Source: Adiantum capillus-veneris
Taxonomy: Eukaryota > Streptophyta > Polypodiopsida > Polypodiales > Pteridaceae
Direction: 5' to 3'
DNA: 64,000 nucleotides
NCBI GenBank assembly: GCA_014529385.2
Contig: CM043948.1
Span: 83,570,260-83,634,259 of the forward strand
The notes beneath the pieces were generated by a model that worked only from the letters and a program-made list of their open reading frames with translations, was not told the DNA's origin and did not search any database. Every line of letters begins with the position of its first letter. Position 1 is the stretch's first letter. Made by a program: the position numbers and the translations under genes. Of the stretch, positions 34,026 to 45,828 are shown piece by piece.

Positions 34026-34397
34026 TGCGAGAAATATAAAGGCATGTGTCTCTTTGTGCTCCCTTGAGATTTAGATACATGTAAAAACTTTTGCATAGAC
34101 TCCTTCTAATATGTACATGGTGATTTTTGATGATAAGCATGCTTGCTTCACAATAATAAGGCAAAAAACCCAACAAGAAAAGAAGAGAGAACATCAAACT
34201 GAAGAATTAGCTTGGAAATACTACATAACAAAAGAGACCGAGCATGCATACGTTTGATGATGATCAATTAGGAGATGAGATGTTGAGAGGATGAGACAAT
34301 GATGCAAGACTAGGGTCAACACTATTCACTCCCATATATCCCCCCCAATGAACCCACATGATGCTTGTTTATCAGTCTTAGAAGGGTTCCAAAAAAT
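34026..34397. other. Gene-free flank of the copia element
   Basis: No gene seen. The last five bases (34393-34397, AAAAT) are the left copy of the copia target duplication. Confidence 0.6.
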
Positions 34398-34615
34398 TGT
34401 TGGGCTGGTAAAGCCCAATGTGCCGTTCTTGAGTATGTGGCGGCCAGAGACTAACCGGCGGGAACTAACACTGACCATTCATTCTACATAAAGCAATAAG
34501 GACTCATAACCCTAACAGTATTGTGTTTGGAGTCCACCCAAACCTGTGTCTTCTCTCTTCTTATCTCTTCTCCATTGATGCACACACAGATACACACTCT
34601 GGCACACACACTTCA
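34398..34615 (+). repeat. Copia 5' LTR
   Basis: 218 bp, TGTTGGG to CTTCA, near-identical to 40117-40331. Confidence 0.94.
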
Positions 34616-34617
34616 AC

Positions 34618-34629
34618 TGGTATCAGAGC
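34618..34629 (+). promoter_or_regulatory. Copia primer-binding site
   Basis: TGGTATCAGAGC, two bases after the LTR, is the standard complement of the 3' end of plant initiator methionine tRNA. Confidence 0.93.
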
Positions 34630-35633
34630 TTAGGGATTGGGAGCACCACTGGACCTCAACGGGGAAGCAACAAAAACTGCAACACGTTTTTGCAGATCTG
34701 TTTTTTCCTATCAAAACTTCTTTGTTCAAGACAATTCCCACTGATCTTGACCGATTTTTCTTCCTCTTCAACTTTGGAGAAGAAAGTTTTTTCAAAATCT
34801 TCACCAATTTTGAGACACGTCACTCAGACTTTCTGTAGGTCGTGAAGTACAAGCTGCAGATTTTTACAGACCTGTAAAAATAGCTTATTTCATGTCCATT
34901 CTTGCTATTCCCAATCGTTTTCGTGTGGTCTACAACTTTGCAAAAGGAAGTTTCTGCACATTTTGCGCTGTTTGAGAGATATTCAGTTCAGACAGCAGGG
35001 TGGTCCACCTTCGTCGATTCTTTTGTGTTAGGTTTTCATTGCAGACTCTTTCTGCAATCTTTGTCACATGCATATTTGATGTAAGATCTTGAGGGTCTAT
35101 TAAATCAGACAAACCATCGTAGTGGTTACAAAGAGGGTTTCTAGGTTGATGTAAGATTTTATGTATTGTGATGGAAATATGCAAAGCGTATTGTTGAGGG
35201 TTGTGGTAAGGTTTTATTGAGATGGAGAATTCTCAAATGTGGAGATCCTTTCGGTGATACAGGTTTTGGAACGAGCCCCCAACATCCCCATAGTTTTGGC
35301 ATTGACATAGGATGTATGTATATATGGTTAGTGCAGTATTGGTGTGCATCTGCTGACCCGCCATTGTTGGCATTGCTGTCATCTTTATGCATATGTGTTT
35401 GACAGTGTTCGGTTGGTCAGAGACACTCTTTTAGAGTTGGAGACATTGATGGTGATAGTTCTTTGAGATTTTATCTTGCCAGTTTAGCCACTTTGATTAG
35501 CATTTTACTCATTGTACACATTTGTTTTGGGTTCAGAAGTCAGTATTGTAGGGGAGACTCTGTTGAAAATTTTCAGGTTTTCTTTCATTTTCTTTAGTGC
35601 AGCGGATCTATCACTTCTTTTCCTTGTCGAGTG
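34630..35633 (+). other. Copia leader, about 1 kb
   Basis: Untranslated region between the primer site and the gag ATG. It contains the 34-bp block (35230-35263) also present in inverse orientation at 28027-28060. A leader this long is unusual for a copia element with such short LTRs. Confidence 0.7.
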
Positions 35634-36358
35634 ATGGCTTCATCATCGGAAAAATATTTGTTCAACCTTGAGAAGTTAGATGGCACTAACTTCCCATTTT
35701 AGAAGGAACAAATTTACAATGTCTTAGTACAGAAGAGGCAGAAGTGGCCGATAAAGATGAAGGGGATAAAGCCTGAGGATATGGATGAGTATGATTGGTA
35801 GGAGTTGGATGAGCTTGCCAGGTCCACCATCATGCTGACTTTGTCAAAGAATGTGTCTTCAATGTGAACATGGAAATGACTAGCTATGAGCTGTGGAAGA
35901 AGTTATGTGAACTGTATGAGAAGCAAAGTGCAACATCATAGGTTTATTGGCTAAAAAAGTAGTTGATTTGAGGATGAATGAAGGCACACCCATGTGGAAC
36001 CATCTCAATGAGTTCAACACAATTTTGAGTCAGCTTTTTGCACAAGGAGTCAATCTCGACGATTCGGTCAAAGCATTGTTCTTGCTAGTTATATCATCCA
36101 TAAGTAATTCAATAGATCCTGATGGTTTAACATGTGCTGATATTGAGGGTAGTTTGCTTACTGAAGAGGTTAGCAGGAAGAATCTTGATGCTTCTCGTGG
36201 TACTAGCAATGCTCTCATTGTTTGTGGTCGATCACAAGAAAAAGACAAGCAGAATCAGAGAGGAAAATCTTGTTGCACATCTCGTGGCCAAAAAGACATT
36301 GAGTGGTATCATTGTCACAAAGAGGGTCATATGAAGAAAGATTGTCAAAAGTGGAAAT
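35634..36358 (+). pseudogene. Copia gag
   Basis: ATG 35634 begins MASSSEKYLFNLEKLDGTNF, the usual copia Gag start. Stops follow at FPF[TAG]KEQ and DW[TAG]EL. A frameshift near 35860 leads to the SYELWKKLCELYEKQSATS region. A cleaner frame, 35947-36358, gives LRMNEGTPMWNHLNEFNTIL and a zinc knuckle CHKEGHMKKDC (histidine in place of the usual first position context WYHC). Confidence 0.87.
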
Positions 36359-37076
36359 AAGACAAAGGTAAAGACAAGAAGCAAGAAGAAGGCAAGACTA
36401 AGGAAAGCAATATAAAGATTGAAGAGATCAACAATGTTTTTGTTGAATATTTTGATGGAGACATTTATCTCACATCTACCATGGATTCAACGTTTTTGGT
36501 TGCCACTGATGACTATGCTTTATAGGATTGGGTTCTTGACTCAGGTGCATCATTTCATGTGACTCCTCCACAGGGAGTGGTTCAATACAAGTAACTCAAT
36601 AGCTCTTGATGGTTTAACATGTGCTGATGTTGAGGGCAGTTTGCTTACTCAAAAGGTTAGCAGGAAGAATCTTGATGCTTCTCATGGTACTAGCAATGTT
36701 CTCATTGTTTGTGGTCGATCACAAGAAAAAGACAAGCAAAATCAGAGAGGAAAATCTTGTAGCAAATCTCATGGCCGAAAAGACATTGAGTGGTATCATT
36801 GTCACAAAGAGGGTCATATGAAGAAAGACTGTCAAAAGTGAAAACAAGAGAAAGGTAAAGACAAGAAGCAGAAAGAAGGCAAGACTAAGGAAAGCAATAT
36901 AAAGATTGAAGAGATCAACAATGTTTTTGTTGAAGATTTTGATGGAGACATTTATCTCACATCTACCATGGATTCAACATTTTTGGTTGCCACTGATGAC
37001 TATGCTTTATAGGATTGGGTTCTTGACTCAGGTGCATCATTTCATGTGACTCCTCCACACGGAGTGGTTCAGTACA
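36102..37076 (+). repeat. 487-bp tandem duplication of the gag knuckle and protease region
   Basis: 36102-36588 and 36589-about 37076 are near-identical, starting AAGTAA(T/C)TCAATAG. Each copy carries the zinc knuckle region and the protease active site DSGASFHVT (about 36538 and 37025). The duplication breaks the reading frame at its junction. Confidence 0.92.
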
Positions 37077-38248
37077 TATGATGCAGCCCGTAAAGGTCAT
37101 GTTCTTCTCGGCAATGATTTTGCTTGCGACATAGTTGATGTTGGCGATGTGCAGCTGAAACTTCAGAATGGTTCTTCATTCATGCTCAAGAATGTGAGAC
37201 ATGTGCAAAGCTTACTAAAAGCTTGATTAGTATAGGACAATTGGATGACGCATGATATTACTGCACATTTGATGATAGTTCATGGAAGATCAGCAAAGCT
37301 TCTTTAGTGGTAGCACATGGTTCAAAGAGTGGGACTTTGTACATGCTACATGTATCCAATGCTCAAAAACCATGTAATTTGTGTAAGTGAGCAGCCAAGT
37401 GTTTCTTTGTGGCATCACTGATTAGGACATATGTCTCAAAAGGGAATGGAAATCTTGTCTCATTTTGGTTATGTTCCTGCCTTCAATTTCTCATACTTTT
37501 CAGTTTGTGAGCATTGTCTTATGGTAAACAAACACAATCACCACACAAAAGGGGAAGCACTAGGGAAAGTGAGCCATTAGAGTTAGTGCATAGTGATGTG
37601 TGTGGACCTATGCCTAACGTATCCATGGGAGTTTCATTGTACTTTGTTACATTCATTGATGAATTCTCAAGGAAAGTGTGGGTATATCCTCTCAGGAAGA
37701 AGGATGAAGTTCTTTCAAAATCTTAGAATTTTGTGGCATTAGTGTAGAATCAGTCTGCCAAGAAAGTCAAGTGCTTAAGGTCAGACAATGGTGGTGAGCA
37801 TGTCACTAAAGCCTTTCAAAATTGTTGCGATTCCAAAGGAATCAAAAGAGAGTTGATTGCTCCATATAAACCTCCACAAAATGGTGTTGCTGAGAGGATG
37901 AACCGTACCATACAAGAGAAGTTACATAGCATGTTGTCTAATGCAGAGTTTCCTAATGGATTTTGGGCAGAAGCGTTAGCAACTGTTGTCCATCTTATCA
38001 ATAGATCTCCTAACAAGGCTTTAGATGAGAAGGTACCTGAAGAGCTTTGGCTTGGGAAGCCACTTTCTTACAATCATCCTAGAGTCTTTGGTTGTGAAGC
38101 GTATTGCCATGTTACAAAGGAGTTTCGAAACAAGTTGGCTCCTAAGTCAAAGAAATACATATTTCTTGGCTATGACAATCCTTGCGAGATGGGATTTTGG
38201 TTATGGGATCCTGAAGCTAAAAAGATAGTTTGCAACAATAACGTATAG
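37077..38248 (+). pseudogene. Copia protease end, GAG-pre-integrase and integrase
   Basis: GHVLLGNDFACDIVDVGDVQ continues the protease domain, then SLWHHxLGHMSQKGMEIL (His/Cys zinc region of the integrase) and CEHCLYGKQ. The integrase core follows as HSDVCGPMPNVSMG with YFVTFIDEFSRKVWVY, LRSDNGGEH and PPQNGVAERMNRTIQEK. All three D, D, E residues are present, but frames change at about 37500, 37725 and 37740. Confidence 0.87.
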
Positions 38249-38263
38249 TTCAATGAAGAAAAG

Positions 38264-39528
38264 ATGCATAAGAAGCCTGTGCATACAATGGAGGTCAAGA
38301 GAGTTATCTTCCAAGAAGATGGAATTGTCCACAATAAGGATGAAATGCCTAATGTCAGACAACAAGTACAGAATCCTCTTGTAGTACAAGATGTTGTTGA
38401 GGGACAACCAGCTCAAGAAATTATTAGAAGGTCTACAAGAGTTTCAAGGACTTTTGATAGATTTACTCCCTCATTGGACTACATTATGTTGATTGCGGAG
38501 AGCCTTCCTGCTATAAGGAAGCCATGTCAATGGATGACAAGGAAAAGTGGGAGAACGCTATGCAATTAGAAAAGGACTCGTTGCATAAGAATCAAACTTG
38601 GAAGTTGGTTTGGTTGCCTGAAGGTAAAAAGGCATTACCATGCAAATGGGTGTATAAGCAAAAAATTACGCCTCATGATAATAAACCCAAGTACAAGGCA
38701 CGACTTGTTGCTAAAGGATTTAAGTAGCAATAGGGTATTGACTTTGATGAGATCTTTTCTTCGGTTGTCAAGATGACTACTTTGCGGTGTGTACTTGTGT
38801 TGGTTGCTAAAGAGGAGATGGAACTTGACTAGATGGATATCAAGACGACGTTCTTGCATGGTGGTCTTCAAGAAGAAATTTATATGCAACAACCAGAAGG
38901 TTTTGTTGAGAAGGGCAATGAAGACTTGGTGTGTCAGTTAGAAAAGACTCTTTATGGTCTAAAACAGTCATCAAGGGAGTGATATCGTAAATTCTACTCG
39001 CTCATGCTCTCTCAAGGCTACAAACGTAGCGATACGGACCATTGCCTCTACACTAAGCGAGCTAAAGATGGCAGTTTGCTGATTTGGGTCCTTTATGTGG
39101 ATGATATGTTAACTGCCGGGATTTCAGCCTTGAAGTCAGAGTTACATGCAAACTTTGAAATGAAAGACATGGGGGAAGCAAGCGATATGCTTGGCATGTG
39201 CATTAGGCGAGACAGATGCAAGAAATTGGTCTATTTGTCTCAATGTGAGTACATTGCTAAAGTGCTCAAGCGTTTCAATATGGAGAGGAGGAAGGCATTG
39301 AGTACTCCATTGCCTCCATATGTTAAAATTTCTAAAAATGATTTTCCTAAGTTTGAAGAGGAAAAAGATGAAATGGCACAAGTGCCCTATTCATCTGCAG
39401 TTGGGAGTTTGATGTATGATATGATTGCTACATGTCCTGATATTGCTTTTGCAATGGGAGTTGTTAGCAGATATATGTCAAACCCAGGCAACAAACATTG
39501 GGAGGTAGTGAAAGGGGTTATGCAATAG
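38264..39528 (+). pseudogene. Copia reverse transcriptase
   Basis: Begins WENAMQLEKDSLHKNQTWKL, LPCKWVYKQK, KARLVAKGFK, then two TAG codons where Gln is usual (KGFK*Q*GIDFDE). It goes on through a TAG before MDIKTTFLHGGL, QPEGF, and the catalytic LYVDDM (39092-39109), ending VPYSSAVGSLMYDMIATCPD. The YVDD pair is intact; at least four stops are in frame. Confidence 0.88.
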
Positions 39529-40025
39529 TTGAATGGTACAAAAGACATGTGCATTTGCTTTGGAAGAAAGGAAGCATGTGTAATGGGCTACATGGATGTA
39601 GATTGTGCAGGAGACTTGGACAAACTTCACGCTATGGTTTTGAATTCACTGAAGGTGCAGTTTCATGGAGATCTCGTTTGCAAGATTGTGTTACCTGGTC
39701 TACTACAGAGGCTGGATATGTTGCAACTTCAAAAGCTTGCAAGAAAACTATAAAGCTTGGTCGGCTAGTGGGAGACTTGGGAGTCAATTTTGAGATGCCT
39801 GTGTTACATTGTGATAGCCAAAGTGCTATACAATTGGCAAAGAATCCAGTGTTTCATGCAAAGACAAAGCATGTGGATGTGAAGTATCACTTCATTCGTG
39901 AGGTGCTTGAGGACAAGCGATTGCAGCTTGGAAAAGATTCACACCACTGAGAATCCTGCTGATCTTCTAACAAAAGGCTTACCTTCAGAGCGGTTTGCAC
40001 ATTGTAGGGCACTCATGGGCATTGG
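39529..40025 (+). pseudogene. Copia RNase H
   Basis: LNGTKDMCICFGRKEACVMG, then with frame changes TEAGYVATSKACKKTIKL, VLHCDSQSAIQLAKNPVFH and TKHVDVKYHFIREVL, then IHTTENPADLLTKGLP to about 40025. Typical copia RNase H with at least two frameshifts. Confidence 0.87.
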
Positions 40026-40100
40026 GTAGATGATCATGGTCATTGTCTACCTGTATTATATGTATATATACATTGTCACCCCAGCTTAAAGACACATTGT

Positions 40101-40116
40101 CCTTTAAGTGGGAGGT
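40101..40116 (+). promoter_or_regulatory. Copia polypurine tract
   Basis: Purine-rich AAGTGGGAGGT directly before the 3' LTR, the expected plus-strand primer site. Confidence 0.8.
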
Positions 40117-40331
40117 TGTTGGGGTAGTAAAGCCTAATGTGCCACGCTTGAGTGTTGGGCGGCTGAAGACTCTAACCGAGAACTAACACTGACCATTCAT
40201 TCTACATAAAACAATAAGGACTCATAACCTTAACACTATTGTGTTTGGAGTCCACCTAAACCTGTATTTCCTCTCTTCTTCTATCTTCTCCATTGTTGAA
40301 CACACACACACGCACTTGCACGTGCACTTCA
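40117..40331 (+). repeat. Copia 3' LTR
   Basis: 215 bp, TGTTGGG to CTTCA, followed by the AAAAT target duplication (40332-40336). Confidence 0.94.
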
Positions 40332-40336
40332 AAAAT

Positions 40337-41173
40337 CAGGTGTGATATGTCCAATATGAGTGATAATCAAACAATAGAGATCCACTGTCACGTGTGTCAA
40401 CCATATAGATGAAAGCATTTAGTAAACATACCACAACAAATCTTAGCTACTTCCTAGAATGTGTGTGTGCTCATACATAGCTTGGACAAGAATAATTAAC
40501 AAAATTTACATACCCAAAACCCCAAGGGTCATGACTCTTTCACCCCATTGAAAATTTTGCAAGAGATAAAAATGAGAAGCTATGCTAGATTTATCTGCGA
40601 GATGAACATGAGACCAGAGATTATCCTAAAGCAAAGCATAAGTCACAAAAATTAGGCAATGGCAAGTAGATGAATGTGCATATGGTACATGTTTGTTCCT
40701 TGGACACTTCTCCTCACTACTCCAAAGGGACACATACCACGCTCACATGAGTGCTTCTCTATGTAGTAGCCAATAGTGAGTGCACATGAGTTGGTGTAGT
40801 TGCATGGTACCATACTAAATTATATAGTACTCACTGATGTTGGTACCACACAAGATTTTTTGAACTAAATGTTAGTGAAGACCTAGTTCATTGGGCATGG
40901 TAAGGACGTGCATGACACATTAAGTCAAGAAGTTTCCTTTAGAAATGCAAGGGCACAAGAGAAAACTTGAATTTCAAGTCATGAATATCGAGTGTGTCAA
41001 CGTACTTCTATAGATGAGTGGTTGCATGTACTAGGCCCTTCATTGCATTGAAGCTATACTAACAATAAATATCCATTTCTTCTATAATGGACAATAGTGT
41101 GCATATATTGCTTGTGTCAAAACAAGACATTCCTCCTTCTTCAATTGTTTGTGCAATTGAACGTTGTCATTTA
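40337..41173. other. Gene-free region
   Basis: No gene or element recognised between the copia element and the solo LTR. Confidence 0.6.
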
Positions 41174-41178
41174 CTAGC

Positions 41179-41195
41179 TAAAGTACATGAGCAAG

Positions 41196-41229
<34 letters not shown>

Positions 41230-41434
41230 TGTGTGTGTGCAACAATGGAGAAGAGAGAAGAAGAGGATACTTGTGTTTGCTGGGGCTAAAACTCACTATG
41301 AATATGTGATCCCCCTTATTCTATTATGTACATAATGAATAAGTGTAGTGGACACGCGCCTGGCCTAACCGGCCACATGGGGCTTTACTAGCCCAACACT
41401 TAGGCGTGGCACATTGGGCTTTACCACCCCAACA
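41179..41434 (-). repeat. Solo LTR of the copia family
   Basis: In minus orientation it starts TGTTGGGGTGGTAAAGCCCA and ends GCTCATGTACTTTA, matching the copia LTRs throughout, with an expanded (CA)n/(CG)n tract (about 41199-41239). CTAGC stands on both sides (41174-41178, 41435-41439). A lone LTR with its own duplication is the result of LTR-LTR recombination of a complete element. Confidence 0.9.
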
Positions 41435-41439
41435 CTAGC

Positions 41440-41963
41440 TTATGTAGAAGAGTTATTTTTTCATCATATGATCTTTGCTTCTCTATGTTGACTTGTCTAA
41501 AATCAATATCCTTCCTCAATGATGCATAATGCCTCCCCCCCCCCCCAAACCAAAAAAACCCCCCAAATCCAATGTACAAATGAAGGTTAGAACTTTAACT
41601 ACAGTAATAAGTTGAGGAGTTCTAAGATTTTTTTTTCTAAGAACTTATGTTGGGTTACCCTCTAAATGCATCTTGATGGCCCATAAACTTTGAGCAGCTT
41701 CCTTGATCCCTCGCCCTAGACTTGGGAAAAGAGAGTCTAGTGAATCACGATCGATCTATCCTATATATAGACCAAGCCTATACATAGCCCCTTTCTAGTT
41801 GTCTTTCCTTTGGCTATTGTCTCCCATAGGAACCATATTCCAAAACTACTCTCCCTTTTGGAAGAGTTTTTTTCCTCAAAACCAGAAGTGAAAAAGCTCT
41901 TTTTGAGAATGCTAATATTTTCCCAAGTGGAACCCACTCAGGTTTTTCCTTGCAGTTGACAAG
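41440..41963. other. Gene-free spacer
   Basis: Contains a C-rich run near 41537-41550. AACTT at 41964-41968 is the left target duplication of gypsy copy 2. Confidence 0.6.
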
Positions 41964-41968
41964 AACTT

Positions 41969-42622
41969 TGTGACATTTAATACACTAGTAACTTGTGTGT
42001 AGTGGAAATTGATATAGTGAGCATTTCATTAAGAACAAGTTCCTAATGAGCATAGAGAGAGTACTTAATTTGAGAAAGCAACATAGCCATTTACACCTAG
42101 CTAATTTGGCATTGACAATACTTGAAAAGAGAGAGAAATAGAACAATTGACAATAATTGAGGACTGGATTTACATGGAACCGGCCCACCATCCATAAAGG
42201 CTTTGTATTATAGCTTCTACCATCAAAGAAGACTTTTGTACAATACAATTCTTGTGTTCCTTGACAAAACTCGTTGGTGCAATGAAGAGGAAGCTTCATG
42301 CACCAAAATATGCTTGAAAAACACACCTAGTGTCCCTAGCCTCAGTCCCAAGACCTCACACACCTTCAAAAATGGTGAGAGCTAGTAGGGAATGAGGATG
42401 ATTGAGAGGAAGAAGATGTATCTTACGAGAAAGAAGTATTTTCCTCACATAATCACTCTAATAGCATAGCTTAGCTTAGTAATTAGCGTGATAGAGGAGA
42501 TGAGCATGCCATTGAAGCTTGGCTCTTGGTTGGATTTGCATTCCATAGCCAAGAGTTGTTGGTGTAGGCCTCTACTTCTCCATGCTTGGATAAGGAGATG
42601 GAGTTCTTTTTGCACACATGAG

Positions 42623-42656
<34 letters not shown>

Positions 42657-43518
42657 CATTGTGTTAGACAAAAATGCAGCCCCCTCTCTCTTCTTGGTCG
42701 ATCCCTCTTGCTAATTACTCATGCTCGCCTCCCATTGGCTCGTGTAAAGCTTAGCAAATCACAAATTAGAATCATAATTGATACCCTTGTGACATGTGTC
42801 CCCCTTTTCCCTTTTGTGAGAGCTTTAGGTAATTAAATAATCCATTTAAACTCTCATTGGACCTTTTAGTCTTCTGGCCAATAGGAATCAGGCAAGCCAT
42901 TCGACTGTTGGATGCTCATTGGACCCCTTGGTAGATTGTCCAATAGTCTTCTAGGGAGCGGAGCTTAATTTCTATTGGTTCTTTTATCAAGCATTTTTAA
43001 ATTGATTATACTAATTTTGCTCTAGCCTAATTCTCATTGTTCCATCTTTATGGCCATCCAATAGGAATTGAGGGAAGATTGGAAGCAACTGGGCTAGGAG
43101 TCTGCCATGTGTCAAGTATTCCCTTTGGGGGAAGCTTTGGAGTATGTGTGTGTGTGTTTCTCTCTCCTGCCCTACTCCTAGGTCTCACCCTCTCCATGAT
43201 AGGGATGTGGGAAGAATTTTGAGTCTTTCCACTGCCATCCAATTTTCCCAGCCTTGACCATTTGGACTTTTTAATTACAATTTTGGAACCTTAGCCTATG
43301 GAAGTCTTAATGGAGCCGAACCTTAGGTCTTTTAAGCTCCAATGATGCACATTGCTCTTTTGTAGACTGCCCCCCTTTAGATCCCTATTTTCACTCCTTT
43401 GGATCTAATAGCCTTACGAATATTCTAGCTTTTCCTCCCCTGGTACTTACCTATATTAAATGATAAGTTTAACATGACAAAATCATTTGGGAGAATTAGG
43501 TATTAGTTTTTAATTACA
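41969..43518 (-). repeat. Gypsy copy 2 3' LTR, full length (1550 bp)
   Basis: In minus sense it begins TGTAATTAAAAACTAATACC and ends near TTAAATGTCACA at 41969. It carries (CA)n near 42626-42654 and 43146-43159. Confidence 0.9.
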
Positions 43519-43920
43519 TTACCTCTCTCTTGAAATCATAGTCGTCCTTGACTATGAGGTAGAGAAGATAAAGCCTAATCATTAGTCCGTTTGCTAGCGG
43601 GTAGAGGATCCCTATTTTTCTCTATGACACCGTTCCAGAATGGATGACTAGTCCATTTGGTGCTTGAGAGCCTTAGCTGCTGCAAGCATGTCTACACATT
43701 AGTCCATATCAATCTTCCATAGTAGAGTGACAAACTCTACTTGGTGTTTGGGAGACGTCGTCTCATCAAACATGTTCCTGAGCATGCATACTTATTAAAA
43801 TTTGTACACAATAAAGAAAAGAGAGAGTCTTATAAGATAGAAACTTTGGTCATTTATACGTATTTACATTTGCTTACTTTAGGGAATCATTGTAAGCATT
43901 GACAAGGTTTAGGTTATCCT
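43519..43920 (-). other. Gypsy copy 2 polypurine tract and 3' UTR
   Basis: The polypurine tract is TCAAGAGAGAGGT (43521-43533). The palindromic GAGACGTCGTCTC lies at about 43751-43763. Confidence 0.8.
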
Positions 43921-45429
43921 TTAATTATATGCCTTGCATCCATCTAGCATCTTCAAAAGGATAATTTTTAAACTTGATAAGATATCATCGGATAGTCTTA
44001 CCGCCTTGTAATACCTTGTCTTCGTGTCACATAATGGACTTGGGCTGCAGCACCTCTTCTTGGTCCTCAATCTCCGGTGGGTCTCAATGATTGCTTCTTG
44101 AGGTGGCTCTCCTTTGTAAGGCTTTAGTAGGCTCACATGGAAGGCATTGTGTATGAACCAATGGCTGGGCAACTTGAGTTGATAGGTCATCTCATAGATT
44201 GGCCTGAGAATCTGAAAGGGGCCATAATACCTTTTTGCTAACTTAGCATAGTACTTTGGGTGTCCCGTAGGATTCTTGCCCATTGTGTGCCTTAATCGAC
44301 CAAAATTCATCTTTTCAGTAGCTTTGAGGTGTAAATCCCAAAACTTGTCTACATATTTGTGAATAGATTCATAGGGAGAGAGCTTCAAGCTTCGCCATTC
44401 GGTGAGTATTTGTCTTTGGCATCGGTAGCCAAAAACTGCTTCATGATGGAAGCTCTTAAAGATTTCCATGTTTATGGAGCTTCACCGTTTGCTTGTAGGC
44501 TAGACCACCATTGCCTGACGGACTTTAGAAAATGCATAGCTACATGATATAGCTTAGAGAACTCCATGAAGCCCTTATCTCCAAACGCCGCATTGAATTG
44601 TTGGATAAAGGCCAAGACTTTGTCTGTAGCACCAAAGATGCCATCATAGGTAAGGAAAGAGATGTTCTTTCCTCCCTCTTTGAACTTTTTGAGCTTGGAC
44701 GACCTTTTCTAGGCGGCATAGGATTTCCTATGGCCTCTTCTTTTGGGTGGTTCAAGAGCTGCACCATCACTTTCTTCAGAAGAGAAAGAGTATGAGGAGT
44801 GGAGAAGAGGGTGACCTCTTTCTCGCCTTTTTCTTCCCTTGTTCCTCCTTGTCTGCACCATCACTTTCTTCAGAAGAGGAAGAGGATGAAGAAGATGGTG
44901 AAGAGGGTGACCTCTTTCTCGCCTTTTTATTCTCTTGTTTTCTCTCTTCCCTCTTTGAATTATGGTGTAGAGAAGTATGCGATGGTCTTCTTCGTTGGAG
45001 AGCGTTTTGCCCGTCGTCATCTTTGTGGAGCCATCTCTGCCGAGGTAGCAAGAGACACTTCTTTCTCTTTCTTTCGGTGGGGGCTCTACTGTTGAAACTT
45101 GGGTTCTCCTTTGGGAGGGAGATGCCTCATCAAGTAGTAAGTTTTTGAGCCCTTCGTGCGGATCCTCCTTTTCTTCCCTTATCGAAGAGAGTCCTCTTTT
45201 GGAAGTCTCACCAAGAGCTTTCCTAGGTACTCTCTCTTCTTGGTGGGGAATTTGGAGAATACCATGGGTGTGCAATTGCTGTAGCAGTTCACCTTGGAGG
45301 GATTGCCCAGGGCTTGTTGAAGCCTACAAACAAGATAGTTCACAAGCATAGGGCATCATTAGTTGCTCTTTCATTAGCAAAATCAAAGCTATCAACATTC
45401 ATTTCAATCTCTTTTCCCTTGTCACCCAT
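43921..45429 (-). pseudogene. Gypsy copy 2 gag fused to integrase C-terminus
   Basis: Gag starts at ATG 45429 (MGDKGKEIEMNVDSFDFANE) and runs with frameshifts through a Ser-rich, Lys/Arg-rich linker and the AFGDKGF...ALSYIM-type region to [20 protein letters not shown] (about 44400). At about 44300 KMNFG is followed directly by [20 protein letters not shown], which in copy 4 lies at the far end of pol. An open frame (43921-44469) crosses the join. Everything from mid-gag to the end of the integrase core, about 3.4 kb in copy 4, is deleted. The end reads LVNAYN-like relics. Confidence 0.87.
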
Positions 45430-45828
45430 TCTAGAAAATTTTAGGTGTAAATTTTTACTTGTACTTTGGCACTTCAAGCCCTAGTTGCTACTCCTCTTTA
45501 CCTTCAAAGATAAGCACTCAAGCATCTATACGCGTGGCTTGAATATTATTAATTTCAAGGAATAGAAGAGAGGGTTCAACAGAGCCAAGACAACACCAAT
45601 TCCTGTCAAGCTTCTAATAGCTCAATAATGGTTAAGCCATAGGCAAGCCCTGTAGGACTTCATTATTAAGACCATAGATCTCGATGGTATCCCCGTTAAC
45701 TGCATAAAGCAGGCGTGCTTCAAGGATGAAAAATCCATATTCTACTTACTCTTTTGCAATTAATAACACCAACCATTTGTAGCAAGCTTGAGGACCTCTC
45801 TTCTTGAGCAAGAAAAGAGAAACCAATA
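45430..45828 (-). other. Gypsy copy 2 leader
   Basis: About 400 bases between primer site and gag ATG, matching 61693-62094 in copy 4. Confidence 0.85.

Larger units (their letters stand above)
34398..40331 (+). mobile_element. Ty1/copia LTR retrotransposon, 5.9 kb, complete but decayed
   Basis: Two LTRs of 218 and 215 bp (34398-34615, 40117-40331) both start TGTTGGG and end CTTCA. They flank a primer site, gag, protease, integrase, RT and RNase H in copia order. AAAAT at 34393-34397 and 40332-40336 is the 5-bp target duplication. In-frame stops and a 487-bp internal duplication show that it is inactive. A solo LTR of the same family lies at 41179-41434. Confidence 0.95.

Noticed and set aside
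44709-45351. Plus-strand open frames opposite copy 2 gag
   Set aside because: Shadows of the minus-strand gag linker.
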